This document shows positions 35,447 through 43,739 of a stretch of DNA of 64,000 bases, one piece after another. The notes below the pieces were generated by a model. That model made no database searches. It saw only the letters and a program-made list of their open reading frames with translations, and was not told the DNA's origin. Source of the stretch: Bacteroidota bacterium (GTDB taxonomy: Bacteria > Bacteroidota > Ignavibacteria > Palsa-1295); contig JAUZNX010000003.1 in assembly GCA_030706745.1 (NCBI GenBank), positions 297,730 through 361,729 of the forward strand. The letters are read 5' to 3'. How positions within the stretch are numbered: position 1 is the first letter of the stretch; the number at the start of each line of letters is the position of its first letter. A program made the translations under genes and the position numbers.

Positions 35447-36316
35447 TTACTTGGATGCCGTCTCCAGTCTCCAATGCATCGCAACTCCGCTGCCTTCCGG
35501 CGAGGAGTATACCCCCAAGGACATGTCCTTTGTACCAATGCGATGTAGTTCTGGAATCAGGATGCCGCAGACGGTCCCGATTGTCAAGCCCACCGCAGCA
35601 TCAGATGGGAAATGATCGAGTGCCTTCAACCGGGCATAGGCCATTGCCAGCGATGGGACGCTTGCAGCGGCGTAGAGCCAGTACTTATCCGCGCCCAACT
35701 CCGGATGGTAATCGGAGAGGACTTTTGCCATGAAAAAGGCGGCAGCTGAGGCCGAAGCAACATGACCGCTATAAAATGAATTCTTGTTGTTCCCATTGTG
35801 CCGATCGACCGGTGCATCAGGATAATAAACAACTGGCCGATAGCGTGTTTGAAACGATGGACCAAGCGGTGAGATCGTGTAAAAACTAACGACGACCGCA
35901 TTTACTTCCATCGCCATTAGCAGCACATCACCCCAATCCTTGCGGATAGAACCATCCAGAAGAAGCCCCAGCGGTGCCGCGGCCATACCGATCTGAAGGT
36001 ACAGCGAGTAATTCTCGTATGTCGGAATCAGCGAGGCGTCCTGCCGCAAGGACCATCGATCGTAGCTTGGGACACTGCTGGAATTAAGCGCAAGAAGGTC
36101 GGCGTCGGTAAAATTCGGCTTCGCTCGCACGGGAATGGTGAGCAATCCGCCCGCCGCTCCTGCAACACAGATCCCACCGGTCACCCAGTAATTCAGATGA
36201 TATACAGGTGAGGTAGAATCCCTCGAGGCTGTCTGAGCCTGGACGGCATCCGCCTGGGATAGTGCGATGCTGAACACAAGGCTACATGCAAGCCAGTATC
36301 GATTGAAAAAATGCAT
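35447..36316 (-). CDS. PAP2-like lipid phosphatase (third of three, divergent motifs)
   Basis: A 289-residue protein beginning MHFFNRYWLACSLVFSIALS, a signal peptide, with the ATG at 36316. The PAP2 active site is recognisable but altered: QTRYRPVVYYP for motif 1 (the distal Lys is not in place), NSFYSGHVASASAAAFF for motif 2 (Tyr replaces the Pro before SGH), and ARLKALDHFPSDAAVG for motif 3 with Arg, His and Asp kept. The catalytic His pair is present, so it may be active. It starts 45 bases after the stop of the DUF3943 outer-membrane protein and is likely co-transcribed with it. Confidence 0.75.
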   Translation of the reverse strand: MHFFNRYWLACSLVFSIALSQADAVQAQTASRDSTSPVYHLNYWVTGGICVAGAAGGLLTIPVRAKPNFTDADLLALNSSSVPSYDRWSLRQDASLIPTYENYSLYLQIGMAAAPLGLLLDGSIRKDWGDVLLMAMEVNAVVVSFYTISPLGPSFQTRYRPVVYYPDAPVDRHNGNNKNSFYSGHVASASAAAFFMAKVLSDYHPELGADKYWLYAAASVPSLAMAYARLKALDHFPSDAAVGLTIGTVCGILIPELHRIGTKDMSLGVYSSPEGSGVAMHWRLETASK

Positions 36317-36360
36317 TAAGATTGTTGAATTGTAGATAACATACTCGATAAAGATCAGCT

Positions 36361-37944
36361 TCAATTATAATGCCCACCACGTTCTGCATCTTCGAGATAG
36401 AGCATCAAAAACAACTTCTGCTCTGTGTTGACCGTATGGATCGTTGAAAAATTGGGGGAGTCCCGCACGCTTGAATAGATCGACTGCTCGATGCCGACGC
36501 TCAGATTATGATAGACTCCAACTGTAACGCGCGGTTTGATAATCGCGATAAAGTTGTTGCCCGGCTCCCCCACATAAGTATGAAACCAATAGTAATTGGC
36601 GACCAACTTGAAGCTCGCGCTGGCGCCGAAGTTTAGCGTGGATTCGAATTTTGCCTCAGCTCCGCCACCAAAGTTGAAATCCCCCATTTGCGAGGTATCG
36701 CTTGGACCTGCGCTCTTATTGTTACCGCCAAACGGCACCAGATCGAGATGAAGAACGGTAAACCAGGACGTGTTTCTCAAGATCGGCATGCGTGCCACGA
36801 TGCCTCCTCCGAAGCCCAGCGTGGTGAGTTCGTATGTTGGATTGTCCCAAAAATCATAATTCTGAAACACTCCGGAGAGAAGCGCGACATTTCCAAAATT
36901 GTCGTTGCCTCCAGCAAGCAAACCATACCCCGTTACGTCATTGATAATCTTTCGTCCCAAACCGATATTCACTTCCGTCAGGATTTTGAAGAAATCGTAT
37001 GGCTTCCGATCAATCCGTTCAAATGGATTACCGTAATCGAGTTGGACATTCAGCAATTCGCTCGTATTGCCGCTGAGGAAATTGTTACTCGCATCATTGA
37101 CCTTATGGATGCCAGCAAAGAGTGTTATGTTCAGCGGTTCCTTTTTATAAACTTCCTGATCGGTCACATGCGAGAGCTTTCCATCAAAGAGCCTCACAGC
37201 GAACCTGCCAGGACTCAAAATTCCTGCGACTGTCTCGCGAAGTACTCGTTCGGAGCCAGTCGTGCGGTCGTCAAGCACATTTGAACTGAGGCGATATAAG
37301 ATCTCGCCCCCGAACATACCACCAATGGTTGTGTAGATGATGCTGTTCCGTTCAGGCGTTACATTTTCGCCGAATAACTTCCAGGCATAGCTCCCTGCAA
37401 GCGCGTAAATTGCCGCTTCCCAAAAATCGTAACCCGTAGCTCTGGCGGCGTCGAAATACATGGCACCCGTATAGGGATGCAAGAACATATCGTTTCCAAA
37501 TCGGGTCGAATCCCAGACCCAGCCGTTTCCCCAGGGCGCACCCGCCCGGAGATTTCTGCCCCACGAATTCAGACTGACTCGGGCCCAGTCGAATTTCATG
37601 AGGTATTGATCCGCCAGATTCAACAGAGCTTCCTGCCCGATGATATGGAGTGCCGGTACATACCATGGCGCTTTTTTATTGTAGAGAGGGTCATCTACGC
37701 GAAGGTTGCCATACATGTCAAACAACACCGTATCCAGAGATTGGACTTTCTTGCTCGTATCAACTTTGGGTGTGTCCACGACAATCTCGCGAGACGCTGA
37801 GAATGGCGAAACTGATTGCGCAGCCGATAATAGCTGTTCACCAGTTGGCCCGTTCGATGCACCCCGTGTCTGAGCGTGCAATAATGAACCGCATAAGACT
37901 ACCCACAGCATTGTGAATAGTATCCGTGTATTTTGAATACTCAT
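36361..37944 (-). CDS. DUF3943 outer-membrane protein
   Basis: A 527-residue exported protein with signal peptide ending GSLLHAQ. The stretch GNDMFLHPYTGAMYFDAARA, then TGYDFWEAAIYALAGSYAWK is the signature of the DUF3943 family, found in outer-membrane proteins of Gram-negative bacteria. The C-terminal half is amphipathic beta strand (for example NFGASASFKLVANYYWFHTY and RVTVGVYHNLSVGIEQSIYS), suggesting a barrel. Family function is unknown. It heads a minus-strand set followed by a divergent PAP2 protein, a small basic protein and another PAP2 protein, so a role in envelope lipid handling is a fair guess only. Confidence 0.8.
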   Translation of the reverse strand: MSIQNTRILFTMLWVVLCGSLLHAQTRGASNGPTGEQLLSAAQSVSPFSASREIVVDTPKVDTSKKVQSLDTVLFDMYGNLRVDDPLYNKKAPWYVPALHIIGQEALLNLADQYLMKFDWARVSLNSWGRNLRAGAPWGNGWVWDSTRFGNDMFLHPYTGAMYFDAARATGYDFWEAAIYALAGSYAWKLFGENVTPERNSIIYTTIGGMFGGEILYRLSSNVLDDRTTGSERVLRETVAGILSPGRFAVRLFDGKLSHVTDQEVYKKEPLNITLFAGIHKVNDASNNFLSGNTSELLNVQLDYGNPFERIDRKPYDFFKILTEVNIGLGRKIINDVTGYGLLAGGNDNFGNVALLSGVFQNYDFWDNPTYELTTLGFGGGIVARMPILRNTSWFTVLHLDLVPFGGNNKSAGPSDTSQMGDFNFGGGAEAKFESTLNFGASASFKLVANYYWFHTYVGEPGNNFIAIIKPRVTVGVYHNLSVGIEQSIYSSVRDSPNFSTIHTVNTEQKLFLMLYLEDAERGGHYN

Positions 37945-38107
37945 ATATTATGTAAATCCCATCAGTCCGTTGTATCCGGGCTGGATGTCAAAGTGGAGAA
38001 ACGCTCGGACTTACTAAAAGTCCTCTTCCAGCTTTGCCTTCTTGAATATTATTCTGAAAAGAGCATCTGGTTGCGATGCACTTCGATAGCAATGCAAAAA
38101 TATGAAG

Positions 38108-38740
38108 TTAGCTGGCAACAATCCTTACATATCTTTGGAAAAGAGTTACATCATTCACACATTCTTGGGCGAGAATGGTCAGAAAGCGAAGTATGCTTCC
38201 CTTCACATCACCCTTGCTGCCCATGATTGTTTGGATTGCGGACCAATCGGTTGTTGATGGAGTGGGCGCGGAGGGCGCTGTCATAGGCACTCCGGTCAGT
38301 GCAAGCACCGCCTTCAATTTCTCAGTGAGCCTGCGGACCTCGCCTCTGCCTTCAATATGCATATACTTAATTGCCAGTGTCTCGCCCACGAAATGATTAT
38401 GAAGCGCAGTGATCTCGAACCCGCTTTCAACAAAGCTTCGACTCAACTGCGGGTACTTCACTCTCGGTCAGGACCATGCCTCCCATCACCATAACATGTC
38501 CGCCATGCGGAGCAAAGCCGAACCACCCTGTCACGGCAAGACCCGACGAAACGGGTACATTCCCGATCTTTACGTTTAGGTCTGCCGTGTAAATGTAACT
38601 TTGAAGTATCCATCCTTCTCCATTCCCTTACGGCCGAGGACATCCTCGATAGTCCTCCAGTCGTGCGTGTGCGGTTGCGCGAATCCGAGTTGTGATATGA
38701 ATACGAGGCCGACAATTAAAGAAATTCGAACAGACTTCAT
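38108..38740 (-). pseudogene. DUF1259 (LppY/LpqO-like) pseudogene with at least three frameshifts
   Basis: Pieces of one DUF1259 protein occur in order but in different frames. The first, from ATG 38740, has a signal peptide (MKSVRISLIVGLVFISQLGF) and DWRTIEDVLGRKGMEKDGYFK, VTF, then stops at 38576. A second frame reads ADLNVKIGNVPVSSGLAVTG, WFGFAPHGGHVMVMGGMVLTE. A third reads ESGFEITALHNHFVGETLAI then KYMHIEGRGEVRRLTEKLKA. A further shift near 38197 breaks the second repeat (TIMGSKGDVKG, then EAYFAF in another frame). Shifts fall near 38586, 38433 and 38197. Neighbouring genes are intact, so decay is more likely than general sequencing error. Confidence 0.8.
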
Positions 38741-38850
38741 AGTGGCGTGACAAAGGTGATGCTGTCTATTGAAAGACTGAATATGCCGCATTGCGCCGAT
38801 GCGGATTGGCATCCCAACTCCGTGGATGCATAATGCAATTCTTGCAACAG

Positions 38851-38924
38851 TAGCCTCGGCAGGACTCGAACCTGCGACACCCAGTTTAGGAAACTGGTGT
38901 TCTATCCAACTGAACTACGAGGCC
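38851..38924 (-). tRNA. tRNA-Arg (anticodon CCT)
   Basis: The minus strand folds as a complete 74-base tRNA. The acceptor stem is GGCCTCG / CGAGGCT with a G-U first pair, the D arm GTTCAGTTGGATAGAAC, the anticodon stem CCAGT/ACTGG with loop TTCCTAA (anticodon CCT, Arg AGG codons), and the T arm GCAGG-TTCGAGT-CCTGC. CCA is not encoded. Confidence 0.95.
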
Positions 38925-38930
38925 TCATTC

Positions 38931-38963
38931 CAATTACGAAATACGAATGACGTAGTACGAATG
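38931..38963. repeat. Degenerate ATTCGTA heptad repeat beside tRNA-Arg
   Basis: Immediately 5' of tRNA-Arg (minus strand) the DNA reads CATTCGTATTTCGTAATTGG, imperfect tandem copies of the heptamer ATTCGTA. A very similar stretch directly precedes tRNA-Glu at 50.5 kb. Whether it is a tRNA upstream element or a dispersed simple repeat cannot be decided here. Confidence 0.5.
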
Positions 38964-39017
38964 GCCTAACAGGAGCAGCGCGTTGAATGCTCCGTCGGTC
39001 CCATTGGTCCATAGGAC

Positions 39018-39395
39018 CTATTGCCTAAATGCGGTTCGCGCTTCATCCACACTCCCAAAGATTTGAAACACGATCGGAAAACCAAGGAGATCGAGAATGT
39101 GAAATATCTTGTCTGGGAGCGCGGCAAGTTTGATGTCGCCGCCTTCCGCGCGGACTTCTTCGATGAGTCCCATGAGCACGCCGAGACCAGCGCTCGAAAT
39201 GTATTCCAACTTACTGAAGTCGATAATGATATGATGGCTATGCTCGGTGCGGACCGTTCGCTCCAAAAATCGTTCGAATTCCGTCGCGGTATGGGCATCG
39301 AGTTGACCTGAAAGCGCGATCACCGTTTCCGGATCGGATTCCTTAGAGTTAACACCGATGTTGAATCTCGGGCGAGTGGCTGACAGTGGTTCCAT
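39018..39395 (-). CDS. STAS-domain anti-sigma-factor antagonist
   Basis: A 125-residue single STAS domain of the SpoIIAA/RsbV type. Seen are ETVIALSGQLDAHTATEFER, the IIIDFSKLEYISSAGLGVLM core with the phosphorylatable Ser of the [DS]S[SA]G motif, and the closing AALPDKIFHILDLLGF segment. Such proteins are phosphorylated by an anti-sigma kinase and, when unphosphorylated, bind it and free a sigma factor. I chose ATG 39395; a GTG at 39410 is also in frame. No kinase (RsbW/SpoIIAB-like) or phosphatase is adjacent, so the partner is elsewhere. It is a single-gene unit next to tRNA-Arg. Confidence 0.88.
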   Translation of the reverse strand: MEPLSATRPRFNIGVNSKESDPETVIALSGQLDAHTATEFERFLERTVRTEHSHHIIIDFSKLEYISSAGLGVLMGLIEEVRAEGGDIKLAALPDKIFHILDLLGFPIVFQIFGSVDEARTAFRQ

Positions 39396-39494
39396 AGACC
39401 TCAGGAACACTCGTTCACGGCGGGCCGCTCCCTCCGGATTCAGGCATCGAAAAGAATTCTCGGCTTAGATTTGTAACAATCTACTTTGCATCTT

Positions 39495-40145
39495 ATGAAA
39501 ATTGGCGTTCTCGGTACAGGAATCGTGGGCCAGACTATTGGCTCGAAATTGATAGAATTGGGGCACGAAGTTCTTCTGGGTTCTCGCTCCGCCTCGAATG
39601 AAAAAGCAGCGAAGTGGTCTAGTATGTCTGGACCGATGGCCTCGCATGGCACATTTGCAGAAGCGGCCACGCATGGCGAACTCCTCTTCAATTGCACGAA
39701 TGGCATTAGGGCACTCGATGCACTTCGGATGGCTGGTCCCAAGGCCCTCGCCGGCAAAATCCTCATTGATGTATCGAATCCCCTCGATTTTTCCAGTGGC
39801 TTTCCTCCAACACTCTCCGTCTGCAATACCGAATCGCTGGGCGAGCAAATTCAACGAGAATTTCCGGAGACAAAGGTCGTCAAGGCCCTGAATACCGTAA
39901 ATTGCATGCTGATGGTCAACCCATCACTTGTTCCAGGCGAACATGATATCTTCGTGAGCGGCAATGATGCTGAGGCGAAATCACGAGTGCGGGACATTCT
40001 GACCGATTGGTTTGGCTGGCGGATCGTGATCGATCTTGGTGACATTACTTCGGCGCGCGCAGTTGAGCAAGTACTTCCGATTTGGGTACGGCTGATGGCC
40101 CTGTATAAGTCACCCCAATTCAACTTCCATATTGTTCGCGGTTAA
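39495..40145 (+). CDS. NAD(P)-binding F420-reductase-like oxidoreductase (NPD family)
   Basis: A 216-residue protein beginning MKIGVLGTGIVGQTIGSKLI, a Rossmann nucleotide-binding loop (GxGxxG-like, GTGIVG). Basic residues follow the second strand (LLGSRSASNEKA), favouring NADP. Later come LFNCTNGIRALDALR, KILIDVSNPLDFSSGFPPTL and KVVKALNTVNCMLMVNPSLV, the pattern of the F420-dependent NADP reductase-like family, which also has many F420-independent members. The substrate is unknown. ATG 39495 gives the Rossmann start; a TTG at 39486 adds three residues. The next gene, a PfkB-like kinase, follows after 20 bases, probably in one operon. Confidence 0.78.
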   Translation: MKIGVLGTGIVGQTIGSKLIELGHEVLLGSRSASNEKAAKWSSMSGPMASHGTFAEAATHGELLFNCTNGIRALDALRMAGPKALAGKILIDVSNPLDFSSGFPPTLSVCNTESLGEQIQREFPETKVVKALNTVNCMLMVNPSLVPGEHDIFVSGNDAEAKSRVRDILTDWFGWRIVIDLGDITSARAVEQVLPIWVRLMALYKSPQFNFHIVRG

Positions 40146-40165
40146 TACTACATTATCAGCACCCT

Positions 40166-41125
40166 ATGCGCATCGGAATTATCGGCCAGCCCTGCATCGA
40201 CGAAATCTTCCACCGCGAGAAGCCCACTGAGAAGCCGGTATTGGCTTTGGGTGGAGTGCTCTATTCCTATGCGGCAATGGAGCGCCTCATCCAGGCCAAT
40301 GGATCGGACGCTGATTGGTTCGAACCCCTGACGTGGCATTCCAGACAGGATGCCGCATTCATCAATTCCTTGCTCGATAAACTGCCACATCTGGAGCGCG
40401 AGAGCGGCCTTTGGCCGACGGATGCTCTGACAAACCGTGTGCAACTCGTTTATTACTCGAGTGGTGAGCGCGCGGAAGGATGCCCTAACGCTTTGCCTGA
40501 GCTAACTCCAGAACAACTCACTCCGGAATATCTTGGGCAACTCGATGGGTTGTTTGTCAACATGATTTCGGGCTTCGACGTATCCATCGAAACGCTCGAG
40601 GCTGGACTGAATAAGGCGGCCAAACGTCCATTCATACACCTCGATGTTCATGCGCTCGTACTCGGCGATCTCTCGCAGCCGTTGACGCCGGGTCAATATG
40701 GAAAAGGCCGCGAGCCACGAGGTGTAAAGAACTGGAGACATTGGTTGGAAGTCGTTGACTCTGTTCAGCTTAACGAGTTTGAAACACGATGGCTTGGATA
40801 TCCGGAAGTTACCTCCGAGGGTGATTTACTTGATTTCGCGAGGCAGCATGGGCCATGGGCCAACCTCAAGTTTCTCATCGTGACTCGAGGTGCCCGTGGC
40901 GCAACATTGCATGATCTGAAGAGTGGCGAAATCCATCATGCCGCACCACCAAAAGTCAATGTCGCAAATGCGACCGGTTCGGGGGACGTGTTTGGATCGG
41001 CGTTCCTCTATTCGACTCTCCGAGGCTCCCCTCCGCCCCACGCACTGAAAGAGGCTGTGCGCTGGGCAACATGGTCCGCGACGCTCCCATCGGTAGAACA
41101 GATTCTTAATGCGCCAGCACCATAA
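40166..41125 (+). CDS. PfkB-family carbohydrate/nucleoside kinase-like protein
   Basis: A 319-residue protein of the ribokinase/PfkB fold. It begins MRIGIIGQPCIDEIFHREKP and has LALGGVLYSYAAMERL where the substrate Gly-Gly motif usually sits. The C-terminal signature is VNVANATGSGDVFGSAFLYS, the family's GAGD anion-hole motif with GSGD, whose Asp is the catalytic base. FLIVTRGARGATLHDL and SVQLNEFETRWLG are also typical. Which sugar or nucleoside it phosphorylates is not visible. The normal length for the family is about 300-330 residues. Confidence 0.82.
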   Translation: MRIGIIGQPCIDEIFHREKPTEKPVLALGGVLYSYAAMERLIQANGSDADWFEPLTWHSRQDAAFINSLLDKLPHLERESGLWPTDALTNRVQLVYYSSGERAEGCPNALPELTPEQLTPEYLGQLDGLFVNMISGFDVSIETLEAGLNKAAKRPFIHLDVHALVLGDLSQPLTPGQYGKGREPRGVKNWRHWLEVVDSVQLNEFETRWLGYPEVTSEGDLLDFARQHGPWANLKFLIVTRGARGATLHDLKSGEIHHAAPPKVNVANATGSGDVFGSAFLYSTLRGSPPPHALKEAVRWATWSATLPSVEQILNAPAP

Positions 41126-41181
41126 GACCTACGGTACTCGTTACGCGTTTCTGATAATTCGTTACTCTTAATCCGACACCT

Positions 41182-41202
41182 GTTACTCGTTACTCGTTAC
41201 TC
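41182..41202. repeat. Heptanucleotide tandem repeat (GTTACTC)3
   Basis: Three perfect copies of GTTACTC lie just upstream of the prolyl aminopeptidase gene, with further single copies at 41161 and near 41135. It resembles the short heptameric tandem repeats (STRRs) described in cyanobacteria. No function is suggested. Confidence 0.75.
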
Positions 41203-41209
41203 ACACGAC

Positions 41210-42151
41210 ATGCGCGAACTCTACCCAGCACTCGAACCCTACAATACCGGCTTCCTCCCTGTCTCGGAACTTCACACTCTCTATTACGAGGAAAGCGGCA
41301 ACCCGGCGGGCCAGCCCGCCGTGTTCGTCCATGGCGGTCCGGGCGCTGGCACCGGACCCGACCACCGGCGATTCTTCGATCCGAAGCATTACAGGATTAT
41401 CCTATTCGATCAGCGTGGCTGTGGACGCAGCACGCCCCATGCAGAATTGCGAGAGAATACGACATGGGATCTGGTTGCAGATATGGAGAAGTTGCGCGAA
41501 ACGCTTGGGCTTGACCGCTGGCTCGTCTTTGGTGGCTCCTGGGGCTCGACGCTCGCACTGGCATATGCCGAGACTCATCCCGAACGAGTAACTCATCTTG
41601 TGCTCCGGGGCATTTTCCTCCTACGTCCCTGGGAGATCGATTGGCTATATCAACAAGGCGCGGACGCCCTCTTTCCGGATTTTTGGGAGGAATATCTCAA
41701 ACCGATTCCCCGCGAAGAACGCAACGATCTGCTCGCGGCCTACCATAAGCGGCTGACCAGCAACGACCGGGCAATCCGAGTCGAAGCGGCAAAGGCGTGG
41801 AGCAAGTGGGAAGGATCCACCTCGAAACTGCTAATCGATCAGCACATGATCGATCAGTTTGAAGACGAGGACTTTGCGATTGCGTTCGCACGGATCGAGT
41901 GTCATTACTTTGTCAATAATGGATTTATGGAATCGGGGCAGTTGCTGCGAGATGCACACCGGATCAGGAAAATCCCGACTGTGATCGTGCATGGCCGCTA
42001 TGATGTCGTCTGCCCCATGCGTAATGCCTGGGATTTACACAAAGTACTACCGGACGCGAAGCTCGTTATCAGCCCGACTTCGGGTCACTCGGCGCTGGAG
42101 AAAGAGAATGCATCTGCTCTGCTCGATGCCACGGATGCTTTCCGAATCTGA
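41210..42151 (+). CDS. pip: Prolyl aminopeptidase (proline iminopeptidase)
   Basis: A 313-residue alpha/beta hydrolase of peptidase family S33 that releases N-terminal proline from peptides. Key motifs are the oxyanion-hole HGGPGAG, FDQRGCGRSTPH, the nucleophile elbow GGSWGSTLALAYAE with the catalytic Ser, the acid GRYDVVCP, and the His in SGHSALE. The N-terminus MRELYPALEPYNTGFLPVSE and the cap region with NPERV-like HPERVTHLVLRG match Pip. Length is normal for the family. It is cytoplasmic, with no signal peptide. A heptad repeat precedes it and pyrH follows after 54 bases. Confidence 0.95.
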   Translation: MRELYPALEPYNTGFLPVSELHTLYYEESGNPAGQPAVFVHGGPGAGTGPDHRRFFDPKHYRIILFDQRGCGRSTPHAELRENTTWDLVADMEKLRETLGLDRWLVFGGSWGSTLALAYAETHPERVTHLVLRGIFLLRPWEIDWLYQQGADALFPDFWEEYLKPIPREERNDLLAAYHKRLTSNDRAIRVEAAKAWSKWEGSTSKLLIDQHMIDQFEDEDFAIAFARIECHYFVNNGFMESGQLLRDAHRIRKIPTVIVHGRYDVVCPMRNAWDLHKVLPDAKLVISPTSGHSALEKENASALLDATDAFRI

Positions 42152-42205
42152 GATTGTTCCACGCCGAACATCAAAAGTATTCCACGGACGATACCGACTC
42201 ATCAC

Positions 42206-42943
42206 GTGAATAATCACAATCAGAACCACCATCCCTCGCTCCGTTTTCGGCGCGTCCTCCTGAAGCTCTCTGGCGAAGCGCTTATGGGGGACCTGGAGTA
42301 TGGAATCGACCCGAGAATCCTCGACCAATTTGCGCGCGAAATTGTGCATGCCGCCGGGATGGGAGTTCAGATCGGCATCGTCGTTGGTGGTGGCAATATT
42401 TTTCGAGGCGTCTCTGGCAGCACGGAAGGCATCAGCCGCGTCCAGGGCGACCAGATGGGAATGCTAGCTACAATGATTAATGCACTGGCACTGCAAAACG
42501 CCATCGAGTCAAAGGGACTGTATAGCCGGCTCATGTCGGCGATCACGATGAATGAGTTTGCAGAGCCGTTTATTCGGCGCAAAGCAATCCGGCATTTGGA
42601 AAAAGGCCGTGTTGTGATCTTTGGCTGTGGCACCGGCAATCCATTCTTTACCACGGATACCGCTGCAGCCTTGCGCGCAGTCGAGATCGGCGCCGACGCA
42701 GTAATGAAGGGCACCCGCGTGGATGGCATCTACGATTCCGACCCGGAGAAAAATGCCGATGCGCTCCGCATTCCAACCATCACCTACATGGATGTTCTTC
42801 AAAAAGGCCTCCGCGTTATGGACCTGACGGCGATCACGCTTTGCCAGGAAAATCAGATTCCAATCATCGTCTTCAATATGAACCTGCCAGGCAATCTCGA
42901 GCGGGTACTAACGGAAGATGGGATTGGGAGTGTGGTTGCATAG
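42206..42943 (+). CDS. pyrH: UMP kinase
   Basis: A 245-residue amino-acid-kinase-fold enzyme that converts UMP to UDP in pyrimidine biosynthesis. Signature sequences are [20 protein letters not shown] at the N-terminus, [33 protein letters not shown], the [14 protein letters not shown] loop, and [15 protein letters not shown]. The GTG at 42206 is the only reasonable start and puts 12 residues before RVLLKLSG. It precedes frr by 74 bases, the widely kept pyrH-frr order. Confidence 0.97.
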   Translation: MNNHNQNHHPSLRFRRVLLKLSGEALMGDLEYGIDPRILDQFAREIVHAAGMGVQIGIVVGGGNIFRGVSGSTEGISRVQGDQMGMLATMINALALQNAIESKGLYSRLMSAITMNEFAEPFIRRKAIRHLEKGRVVIFGCGTGNPFFTTDTAAALRAVEIGADAVMKGTRVDGIYDSDPEKNADALRIPTITYMDVLQKGLRVMDLTAITLCQENQIPIIVFNMNLPGNLERVLTEDGIGSVVA

Positions 42944-43017
42944 AGCCTCCTTTGCGTATTATAGCTCCATTGATTTTATAGAATCTATACATTCCGTAAG
43001 CTGTTTTCTCATCAGAA

Positions 43018-43581
43018 ATGACTACGATAAAAGATATTCTCCACGACTGTGATACCCGCATGGCGAAGGCTATCGAGAGCCTTCGGAACGAACTCGCCAA
43101 AATTCGCACAGGCCGCGCAACGACCGCACTACTCGATACTGTCCACGTCGAGGCATACGGCTCGGAAGTGCCGATTGCGCAGGTCGGCAATATCAATGTC
43201 TCGGATGCGCATTCCCTGAGCGTGCAAGTGTGGGATAAGGGGCTGATGGGAGCTGTCGAAAAGGCCATTCGCAATGCGAATCTCGGTCTTAATCCGGTCA
43301 ATGATGGTCAGGTGATTCGCGTCCCCCTCCCGCCCCTGACCGAAGAGCGCCGCAAAGAGATAGTCAAGCTCGTCAAGAAATTTGGCGAGGAAACAAAAGT
43401 CTCCGTCCGTAACGTCCGCCGGGATTCGATGGAACACTTGAAGAAAGCCGAAAAGGACCAACACTTTTCCGAGGATGAGCGCAAGCGCGGCGAAGAAGAA
43501 GTCCAGAAAAAGACGGACGCGAAAGTGAAAGAAACGGACTCCATCATCTCGATTAAAGAGAAAGAAGTAATGGCCGTTTGA
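43018..43581 (+). CDS. frr: Ribosome recycling factor
   Basis: A 187-residue RRF, which with EF-G splits the post-termination ribosome. It begins with a Met followed by an MAKAIESLRNELAKIRTGRA-like helix, then TTALLDTVHVEAYGSEVPIA, IRNANLGLNPVNDGQVIRVP and the C-terminal helices with LTEERRKEIVKLVKKFGEE and VRNVRRDSMEHLKKAEKD. Length is normal. It follows pyrH. The next gene has its own promoter-like sequence, so frr is probably last in this transcript. Confidence 0.98.
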   Translation: MTTIKDILHDCDTRMAKAIESLRNELAKIRTGRATTALLDTVHVEAYGSEVPIAQVGNINVSDAHSLSVQVWDKGLMGAVEKAIRNANLGLNPVNDGQVIRVPLPPLTEERRKEIVKLVKKFGEETKVSVRNVRRDSMEHLKKAEKDQHFSEDERKRGEEEVQKKTDAKVKETDSIISIKEKEVMAV

Positions 43582-43642
43582 GGCGAGAACGGCTCGAATT
43601 CGGCACCGCATGCGGGTTAGTGCTCTCCTTATAGCCTCCGAG

Positions 43643-43674
43643 TTTGGTTTTACTTGAAAATTTTCGTATCTTTA
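43643..43674 (+). promoter_or_regulatory. Bacteroidota-type promoter for the Omp28-like gene
   Basis: TTTG at 43643-43646 is followed after 20 bases by TATCTTTA at 43667-43674, close to the Bacteroidota consensus TTTG-N19-21-TAxxTTTG with one mismatch at the last base. It would start transcription about 60 bases before the ATG at 43740. Confidence 0.55.
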
Positions 43675-43739
43675 GGAACTGCGACGGATCCCACCCTTCA
43701 TCGCACTCCGGGATTCGACAACTTTTTCAAAGAAAAATC

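Noticed and set aside
41130..41202. CRISPR-like array before prolyl aminopeptidase
   Set aside because: The units are only seven bases with no spacers, so this is a simple tandem repeat.
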